A stretch of 64,000 bases of DNA, taken from NCBI GenBank assembly GCA_949752745.1, contig OX457034.1, positions 538,493-602,492 on the forward strand, given 5' to 3'. The notes under the pieces are model-generated. The model had not been told where the DNA came from, made no database searches, and was given only the letters and a program-made list of their open reading frames with translations. The translations under genes and the position numbers were made by a program. The stretch is from Protula sp. h YS-2021 (Eukaryota; Annelida; Polychaeta; Sabellida; Serpulidae). Within the stretch, counting starts at the first letter, position 1. The number at the start of each line of letters is the position of its first letter. Positions 1 through 10,100 of this stretch are shown here, in pieces.

Positions 1-363
1 CCGTGGCGACCAACTTTTGGCTCGGGCGACCAACTTTTTAGAGTTGGTCGCCCGAGTGGCGACTAACTTTTTTACTAAGTATTTTCAGGTAAATATTGTT
101 GATTATTTTAAACACCATTTTACGTGAAAATGACTTTTGCAAAAATTTTGCTTTCAGGGCGATTTTCACATTTGAAATAAATTTCAAACAACTACAGATT
201 ATGGATACTTAAGACCCCTTTTGTTGTTGTTTTTTTCATGTGAAGCGGGCTAGACAAAGTTTGCAAAAATTCCGCTGGGCGACTAACTTTAGTGCCAGGC
301 GACTAACTTTTTAAAGTTGGTCGCCCTCCGGGCGACCAGAAAATTTTACGAAGTCTCAACCCT
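1..363 (+). mobile_element. Inverted-repeat element family 1, truncated copy
   Basis: Ends in AAGTCTCAACCCT and contains repeated GGTCGCCCG / CGGGCGACC blocks able to fold back. It is the same family as 4444-4698 (opposite strand) and 20344-20536. The left end is cut by the window. Non-coding, MITE-like. Confidence 0.7.
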
Positions 364-1421
364 GACACCACTGTGTTGTTATCAACTAATATGTGTCGAT
401 AACATACTGAAACCCTGCATTTAAATCGATGAAAAAATAGCTGCTCCCCATATTCTTATATGAAAAATTCCTCAGATGTGGTTATATATAAACCGGAAAC
501 AAACAAATCGCCATTTGTATCAGCTATTAGCAGAACTTAATAAACGCTTATAATAAAACACTGCTATTGAATATTTGATAGCAAAGCGTGGCAACATGAA
601 ATGTTGGAATTTATTGGTAAGTTTGTTTCATTATTCCAAAAATGGAGCACCCAAATGATCACGGATGGACAGACGGACGGACGGACAGACAAGGTGAGGT
701 CTTGTCCGTCGTCTTTCGAAGGGAAGGGCATATACAGTAAATAGTTAACTTGACTAAATGCTGTCGCGTGTAACAATTATATTATCGCCCACAAAGCACT
801 CAAGTAACATTACAGAAATACTGAGAGTGTACTTATAAATGCAAATGCGGAAACAAAAGTAGGTATACACGAATTCTTATATATGCAGTTACACTGTACC
901 TTAAAATATGATTACAAAATACAAATTTACCTGATGCAGTAGCCATACTCCTTTCGTTTTTTTTTTTTTTTTTTTTTTTTGTTTTGTTTTGTTTTGTTTT
1001 TTTTCTTGTTTTTTATGGCTCCGTTGTGGTTATAACTCACATGACATCATTTGATTTGGCAGGATCATAACGCGCCCATATAATATCACAACACTGGTAT
1101 TGATATCACGACACCACTATGTCGATATCAATACACCTTATCTCACCACCCCCCCCCCCCCCCCCCACCTCCCCCTCCCCACGCCCCCTGATACTTCTCG
1201 TCTTTCGTACACCCCACCTAGGCCGGGGTTGACACATTTCGCAGCGCAAGCACGGCCGCAGAAGGCACCCACTTACATGTGGCACGGACAGGAGTCCGGA
1301 ATGCACTTTAGTGAACGGAACGTGAGCCGCTCCGTACGACTGCGACCTCCCCCTGCTCTCGCTCTTGTGCGTGGAATAAACAGCGTGACATGTGCTTATA
1401 GATAACGTAAGATACCCGTAT

Positions 1422-1459
<38 letters not shown>

Positions 1460-1489
1460 TTCTTTCTTTCTCTGTCACTCTTTCTGCCT

Positions 1490-1528
<39 letters not shown>

Positions 1529-1565
1529 TCTCTTCCCCCCACTCTCTCTCTCTCTCTTCCTCTCT

Positions 1566-1606
<41 letters not shown>

Positions 1607-1890
1607 TCTCTCTCTCTAACACATTGCTCACCAACTTATATATTTATATATTTTACGCCGTTTTAGAAGACAAACTGAGTGCACCGACCGACTTTTCGAT
1701 TATCCGATTACCATCTCACTATACAGAGGACAAATCGAGTGTACATTGACCGATTATCCGATTACTCTCATTACAAACAGTGTTTTCATCTTTGTCAAAT
1801 CTATTTTTACAGCGCCGATCCCCCCCGCCCCCCCCCCCCCCACACCGACTCTCGGACCCCAGCCCTAAAGGCAGACAACTTTCGCCATAC
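364..1890. other. Left-edge region without recognised exon
   Basis: Holds a GGACGGACAGACA-like tract near 665-690, a poly-T near 957-980, a C run near 1147-1166, a (CT)n tract at 1422-1618 and a C-rich tract at 1820-1840. The TLDc exons expected for the minus-strand gene were sought and not found. Confidence 0.6.
1422..1618. repeat. (CT)n microsatellite
   Basis: Nearly pure CT dinucleotides with a few T- and C-rich interruptions; the Ser/Leu and Arg/Glu ORFs across it are artefacts. Confidence 0.95.
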
Positions 1891-2106
1891 CTGTTCTACG
1901 GTCAGTAAATTCGACTTGACGTCTTGCAAGCTGAATGACCTTGGCACTGCGACCTTGAGGTGACCGTCGTTGCTGTCACGTGACTCGTTGCTGACTAGAT
2001 TTGATTGGAGGGCTTTGGTCGTATGCACACTTTGTATGTACATTTCACGCTTGTTGACTAGTTTTTTAATTTCCTTCTTTGCCAAACCTCTGATATTGAA
2101 AGAGGT
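1891..2106 (-). CDS. TBC1D24: TBC1D24-like exon 8 (linker before TLDc)
   Basis: Acceptor GAACATTTCAG, donor GTATGG; 72 codons, phase 0. It starts TSFNIRGLAKKEIKKLVNKR, matching the family's [20 protein letters not shown], and ends SNLLTVEQ, just before the expected start of the TLDc domain. No convincing next exon is seen between 1890 and 1. Confidence 0.83.
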
Positions 2107-3558
2107 CTGAAATGTTCAAACCCAAAAAAACATCTCCATTTAAAAGAGTTCTCAATCTTATTTGAAAGGCCCTAATATAATCTCAAGCAATAAGACCTAA
2201 TGATGACAATTTTTATAGCATAATTTTAACTTAGTTACGAGATCATTAATCGGGGGAATACTTTCCAATATCCTTAAAATTTACAAAGCTCCTTGCAAGT
2301 GGAAGACGCCAAACGGCATGTCAGGTTTTAGAAAAGCTTTCTCGTTAACACGGCTTCAAACTCATTCAAATATTTCATGTAAAATTTATCGTATCATTTC
2401 AGTTCCAGCCAGCTGCAATGCGGGACGAAAATATAGTATTTTCCTTGCTGTAGTAACATTTACTGCTTTTAAATTGCAATTAAAAGTTTAAACACTGACC
2501 TTCAAGTAGATCTGAATTGCAATTCCTGCCATGTCGTTCCTACAGAACTCAGATATGTCAGCACTAGTAAGGCAAGCTTGACTTAGCCTTTTCGCTGAAA
2601 AAAAATTATAAAATCACAACAGTCACACTTTACAGTTCAAAACTGGTTACTAGAAAGAAAAAAGGCACATCAGTTTATTCTCCGTTACCTCTTTTTCGCA
2701 AATTATGGGGTAAAACCCTGAGGATGGAATGCTCTGCTTGTTTTGTTTGTTTGTTTGTTTGTTTTTTTCATGACTATTCCACACGGAAATAGTCAGATAT
2801 TTTTTTATAAACATTGTGACTTGATGGGGTGACGGTTAGCTCAACCGGTTAGAGCGTTGGTCGGGTAATCCCAAGGTCCGGAGTTCGATTCCAGCTCGGG
2901 TGGTAAGCATGGGCTTGACGTTCGCTGCAATTGCCTTATCTAAGCGAATGCGGTGGATTAGATTACCCATCACGGAATTCAAAAATTAACACCCACTGGG
3001 GCTTAAGACCATCCCGCAAAAAAAAATCGTGACTTGAGCCTATCCTGGAGAGTTTTCATTTTTTTTCATAATTCAGACATAAACCACTCTATCAAATGAA
3101 TATGAATTGATTATATATTGATGTTGTTCAAATCGTCTTTGGGACGCACATTCACAGAAACTGTGCACAGTTCGAACACCAGTATACCAAATAAAAAAAG
3201 CAATGTTTTTTTAAATGTACAAAATACCAATTTTGAAAAAAAAAAACAGGAGGAACTTAATTATGCTCTTACACAACATTTAAACAGCTAATGATGTTCA
3301 ATTCACACTCAGCCAAATTGATCTTATATAGATTTCATGCATATTTTAAGTGTCAGTTATGTTCAAAACCAGGAAATTTAAAGATGGCCTATAATAATAT
3401 TAATAATAATAATAATAATAATAATAACAATAATAATAACAAGAAGAAGAAGAAGAAGAAAAAGAAGAAGAAGAACAAGAAGAAGAAGAAGAAGAAGAAC
3501 AACAACAACAACAACAAAATAATAATAATAATAAAAATAATAATAATAATAACAATAA

Positions 3559-3589
<31 letters not shown>

Positions 3590-3689
3590 AAGAAGAAGAA
3601 GAAGAAGAAGAAGAAGAGGAAAGAGGAAGAAGAAGAAGAAGTGGAAGAAGAAGAGGAAGAAGAAGGGGAAGAAGAAGAAGAAGAAGAAG

Positions 3690-3727
<38 letters not shown>

Positions 3728-4165
3728 AAAGACGAACCTTGATGCTTGTGGAGCAGCGAGAGCAGTGCGATGGCTACACGGTAGAGCACCTTTGTACCCT
3801 CATTGAAATAGCAGTCCATGACACATACCTGAGAAATTGACGCATATTGAGCACGTATATTTATCCAAAGAAGGCACACTCCGGTAACTTCCACAACTGT
3901 CACCCTTTTGAGTTGAACACTACTCTTTGTAATCCTATGTAATTGTTTTAAAATAATCCCTCCCCCCTCTCCCTCCTTGGCGAACTCCGTAGATAATAGC
4001 TATATATGATTCTAGATAAAAATCGGATTAAAGGATCATATGTCGGTGGTCACTCTCCTGCACGAAAAGAGAGCTTAAAATGTGAACTACTCCAGAAATA
4101 CGGCCTTAAAAAGGTGCTCTGAATGACATAATGCCACCACGCATTTTCTTCTTCTTCTTCTTCTT

Positions 4166-4196
<31 letters not shown>

Positions 4197-7100
4197 TTTT
4201 TCCGAATTCACTTTTTTTATTTATCTTAGCCCATATGTCATTAAGAAAACAGTTTTTCTTTTTTATTATATTTTTGTGTTTATTGATTTACTTTTGCCGG
4301 AAGTGCATTTATTTTTTTTTTACTGCTTCAACTACATTGGTCACGATTAACTTACATTTTTAACAAAATTATTAAAATTGATGAGTCGTCAAGTTTATTC
4401 AATTTCAAGTCTCAACACTCCTCCAACCCCCCCCCCTCCCTCCAGGGTTGAGACTTCGTAAAATTTTCTGGTCGTCCAGTTAGTCGCCCGGCGGAATTTT
4501 TGCAAAATTTGTCTGGCGCGCCTCACATGAAAAAAAAAAACAACAACAAAATGGTGTTTAAAATAATCAACAGTATTTACCTGAAAATACTCAGAAAAAA
4601 ACTTAGTCGCCACTCGGGCGACCAACTCGAAAAAGTTGGTCGCCCGAGCCAAAAGTTGGTCGCCAAGGGCAACCGGGCGACCTCGAAATCTCAACCCTAA
4701 AACCACCCCCCCCCCCCCCCACCACCACTCACACAACCACGATCCAGAATTTTGTAAATCTGCAAACAAAATACTCACTACATGCGTAAAGGGGAGGTCG
4801 TTAAATATCCACATCAACCAATCAGCGAGCAGTTCTTCGAGAGCTCCTCCGGCCTGCTGCCTTAGCCAATCATATGTTTTCCTCTAAAAACACCAATCGC
4901 GACACATGTAGATCACCGTGGTTTGTGCACTGAAATTTCTCCGAACTAAAATTGTACTCATGAACAAGCCACTACATTCTAGTTGACTTTTCTTACCAAA
5001 GAAACTTCTATATGATTCCTTTCTTTCTTATCTTTTTAATAGGCATGTGCACTATTATTGCCTATTTCTATTTTTAACTAGAGCAGTGTGCAAGTCCATA
5101 TATTCCCCACAGGCCACCATCAGTTAAACACGGCCATCAATAGTCAATCAAGAGCTGAAATTTTCCAAGTCCAGCTGGTCCAGTTTCCTTGGACGAACCT
5201 GACCCATTTACACTACCGATCTGTGTTTGTTCCCATAGAAGCTACATACCAAGTTTCATTAAAAGCCTTGCAGGAGTTTTTCAATTATTGTGTTAACAAG
5301 CTCTTGATGACAGACCGACCGACCGACACGCGGTCGATCGCATATATTCCCTGTGGGGAAGGAAGTAATAAACACAACTGCTGTTAGCAGCTCAGGGGAC
5401 GAGTCTCATCTCCGAACCATACACCAAACGGGCACTGAACTGTCTCACAAATCACGTGGCCACACCATGTGGTATGGGAAGGGGTGGGGGGGGGGCGAGG
5501 GGGGGGTGAGGAAGGTTGTAGAGACAAGCTGGAATCAGCTGAGGTGACTAGTCCCACCTCCGAACAATACACCAAACGGACAATGAACTGTCTCACAAAT
5601 CAAGTGGTCACACCACGTGATCTGGGAGGGGGTGGGGGGGGGGAGGCGAGGGGGGGGGAGTGGGGAAGGTTGCAGAGACAAGCTCGAATCAGCGGAGGTG
5701 ACTAGTCTCATCTCCGAACAATACACCAAACGGACAATGAACTGTTGCACAAATCACGTGGTCACTCTATATGATCTGTGTGTGGGGCGGGGGGACGAGG
5801 GGGGGTGGGGGGAGGTTGGAGAGACAAGCTGGGTATCAGACAAGGTTGCGTAACCAGTCTAGACAGCGTCAAGTAGTTGCTATCTGTCTGTACAGCCTGT
5901 GTGGTAAGGGACCACTCATAAAGTACATACGATAAATAGCCTCTCTCTTACCATCCTTCAAATGAATCAACGACTTTTCGTCGAGCGACTTTTCGACGAC
6001 ATGTCGCCGACGAGAAGTCGCTCGACGAGAAGTCGCTCGACGAAAAGTAGCTCGACGAAAAGTAGCTCGACGAAAAGTCGCTCGACGAAAAGTAGCTCGA
6101 CGAAAAGTAGCTCGACGAAAAGTAGCTCGACGAAAAGTAGCTCGACGAAAAGTCGCTCGACGAAAAGTCGCTCGACGAAAAGTAGCTCGACGAAAAGTAG
6201 CTCGACGAAAAGTAGCTCGACGAAAAGTAGCTCGACGAAAAGTCACTCGACGAAAAGTCGCTCGACGAAAAGTAGCTCGACGAAAAGTCGCTCGACGAAA
6301 AGTAGCTCGACGAAAGGTAGCTCGACGAAAAGTAGCTCGACGAAAAGTAGCTCGACGAAAAGTAGCTCGACGAAAAATAGCTCGACGAGAAGTCGCTCGA
6401 CGAAAAGTAGCTCGACGAAAAGTCGGGATAGCCCTTCAAATACTTACAGAATACGTGAGAAGGACTCAGCCATTACAAACTGATATAAGATATTTACTTA
6501 TTTCGAGTCAACATCAAAATGTTGACCTCAAGGTCAACGTTTTCTTATTCCCAGCCAACACGTTTTTTTTACTGATCAATACTATAGCGATGTTGACCGG
6601 AAATAAGTCAACATGTGGTTTTTATATGACTTAACTAGTGTTCCGAATACAAACAGCTGCATAAACTTTCGAAACTTTGCGTTTCGGTTAAACATTGAAA
6701 ATGCATCGAAATCGACCAATCGGAATGCAGCATTTACCCCACGCCAAGTAAGAATTGACTTTAAGGTTATTTTTTGTCTACCCGTTTATTAAAAAATAAA
6801 TAAATAAAACATACCAGAATTGTTTAAAAGCAGTTGATGTTCCCTTCGTGTTATAAATTGATCCTGACTGTCGTCTGTGCAATCACTAATTTTTTCCTTG
6901 TCTAGAGGTCATACTTGTCATTTAAAGTAAGCAACGGACATAGATTTTACAGCCCCGTTGCGAATCGCCAAAAGTGAGTGAGGGTGTCAATAATGTATGT
7001 ACATGAGCGACCCACGCCCCCACCCCTATTCACCTCCCCCACCCCCCTCTGTCCTCGAAAACTCTTTTGTTTGATCTCAGCGGCAGGCATACAAGATGTG

Positions 7101-10100
7101 ACACAACTTGAGCCATGCTTACGCAGAGTAATTAAACAAGAAAAGTATAAATATCTTATTTTAAATTAAAAAAAAAAACGCATTTTACGCTTGGTGATTC
7201 CCACCCCCCCCCCTAAATTGTCTCAATGCTTCTGTTAATTTGTATGCAAGCTGTTCGCTTCGTCTTACTTTTAAATTAAATTCATTTATGTTGTTTAGTC
7301 TGCCGTTAACTTTAAATTTGCATAAGGACACGCGCACTCAAGCATAAGCTTAGTGCACATGCACTCTACAGTGTTACGCCTCGAGTTTTTCTTTTTATCT
7401 CCTATTGTTACAGGAATTGTGTTTGTGACAATGGACTTTAAACCACGTACGTAACTCTTGGTGTGTTTGTGTTTTTTACGAACAAAGGAGCTTTTCCATT
7501 CTTGTCGCTGTAAGTGTCAAAAGGTAAAGTGACCGATAAAAACAAGCTGACAGCAGTGGTGGAACTAGTAGGGGGGGGGGGGGGCGGGAGGGGAAGGGGG
7601 GAGGGGCTGCATATCCTCCCACCAACCCCTGAAGTCTAAATAAAAATAGACTATTAAACTGTTTCCACGATAATATTTGACTGCTAAACTCGCTATTTCG
7701 GGTGATGTTTTGTTTTTTTAACTGGTCCCCGCCCCCTCCCCCTTTAGTAAATCCTGTAGCCGCCACTGTCCAGAGCCACGAGCTGCAGCGAATGAGAGTG
7801 GAGTGTCGATTTCATGCACAAGGAATCCGATCCCTATGTACACCAATTTATAGTTTTCATTTGTATCCTTTTCTACAGCTAATTGACAAAAAAAAAAAAA
7901 AAACAAAAAAAAAAACGACCTTGGATTAAGTTCGTTTGCACGCTTTAGTCATACCATTTTTTTTTTTTTTTTGCATATTCTCGCATCGAATACCGCTCAT
8001 TTTCAATCATTTTACGTACCTGTTGAACTTCATCAAACAAATAGTGGTTAATGAGAATAAATTTGGGACGCTTTAATTTTATTTATATTTATTTATTTTG
8101 TTGTTTTTTATCGAAGTTGTACTATATCTCTCAGATGGCAGAGTTGAATTGGAGCTTTGATATTTTTCTATAAAAGGTAAGTAATGTTAAATATATATTT
8201 TTTAAATCTATGATTTTAATTTGATAACGATATGAGTAATATCTTAAAGAATTCAAAACAAACCCGCATAAAAATTCAATGTAAAACTTGATTTTAAGAC
8301 TAAGGTTAAACAGAAGTGCAATATGAAAGACTGGCATACACCATTTTGCCACCGGTGTAACAGTATATCTTGCCCCCTGTATAGCTTCCCGCCCCCCTCC
8401 TCGGGGGGGGGGGAGGGGGGTAGACTTGGCTATCTCCCCCGCCCACCACCTTATATTTTTTGCCCCCTATTGGTATCACTTTCGAAATGGAAGATAAAGT
8501 TGAACATACGAGAAAGCGCTTCTTGGATAATGTTGATGTTATTTATGATAATTTTACCGAGGAGGAGTATCCACCTGGGCTTTCTAAAAATACTAAAAAG
8601 GATATTAACAGAAAAATAAAGATCTTTCTGATCAAGGATGCCTTTTTATATTTTTGTTTGAATTATGTTGAATTTAGTCAATAAAGTAGTTCAAGATAGT
8701 TTTATACAGTTTAAGTGACTCCATTTATTCACATGAACAAATATTATCAAAATACATTTACACGTAAAAAAGTTTGTGGGGGAGGGGGCTAAGTGAAGTA
8801 CACCTCTAAAAGACAACAGGGTACATAAACTGCGGACAAACGGTGGTTCCGTTTATTTATAAGTCAGTTCTATCACATTTGCGACCTCAAATTTCACGGT
8901 TTTCCCGTACCAGTATCCGATTGCATGTCCAGAACGTTTTGAAACAAAATGGCAAAGCGGAGTACAAAGCTGGAAATAATATACCCCCTTTTTCGGACAC
9001 GCATGGTAACATATACGATACCAAGTCCACCTCCCCCCTCCCCCCCTTCTTCCCACCGCCCGGAGTGTGGTATAATGGGACTGGGCATGTTTCTGGAGCT
9101 GATCGCCGCCCCTTAACATAACAGGTGTGTCTGTAGAGGGGAAGAAGGGGTGGGGGAGGGGAGCTGGGGGGGGGGGGCGTACGGTACATGGTATGGGAGG
9201 GGGGAGAAGCTGGGTGGCCCGGGGGGGGGGGGGGGAGGGAGTTTGGAGATACTCACGGTGTGTTTCTTGAGCAGATCTCTCAGCACAATCCCGGTGCGTG
9301 TAGGAAGGGGGGGGGGTGGCAGGTGGGACAGGGGCGGCAGGTAGCGGAGATGGGGTGTGTGTCGCGGGGGAGGGCTGGCGGGTGGCGCGTGTAGCAGGCG
9401 GCGGGGGCGTGTGGCAGGTGGCTACGGTTTGTGGCAAGTGGCGGGGGGGGGGGGGAGGCTGCCAGTTAGCCGGGGGGGGGGGGTGGCAGGTGTCGCGTGT
9501 GGCGGGACAGGTGATGCGCGTGGCAGGTGGTTGGAGGGGATAGCCTGTGGCAGGGCGGGTAGGGGGGTAGCGAGTTACTCACGGCATGTTTCTTCAGGAG
9601 GTTTCTCAGCACTAGCCCCGAGGCCTCGTATGATATGTGCGTCTGGGGGATTCCCACCCCCTTCGCGGACAGCAACGCCTCCATGCACATGTACGCCTGC
9701 AGAGAAAACAAACCAACTAGAGCGGCCAGTGCACATACAACATGAGTACAACAAACAAGCACCAACAAGGGTGGCTAGTGCACAGAAAACAGGAAAGTAC
9801 AGAAAACAAGTACCAACTAGAGCGGCCAGTGCACACAAAACAGGAAAGTACAGGAAACAAGCAAAAACTAGAGCTGCCATTGCACAAATGACATGAGCAC
9901 AGGAAACAAGCACCAACTAGAGTGGCCAGTGCACACAAGACATAAAAGTACAGGAAACAAGCACCAACTAGAGCAGCCATTGCACAAATGACATGAGCAC
10001 AGGAAACAACCACCAACTAGAGTGGCCAGTGCACATACGACATAACAGTACAGGAAACAAACACCAACTACAGCGGCCGGTGCACACAAGACATAAGAGT

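Noticed and set aside
920..948. Minus-strand EYGYCIR followed by a GTAAAT donor, as a TLDc exon end
   Set aside because: The preceding sequence is a poly-A tract with no room for the conserved residues expected before it; a 20-base exon is not credible on this evidence.
2828..2905. Functional tRNA gene
   Set aside because: Boxes A and B are present but the acceptor stem does not pair and a SINE body follows.
3291..3806. 171-codon plus-strand ORF rich in Asn/Lys/Arg and minus-strand Leu/Phe/Ser ORFs
   Set aside because: They are translations of an A-rich triplet microsatellite next to a real minus-strand exon.
8853..9437. 194-codon minus-strand Pro-rich ORF
   Set aside because: Mostly C-run translations; only the short exon-4-like relic inside it is meaningful.
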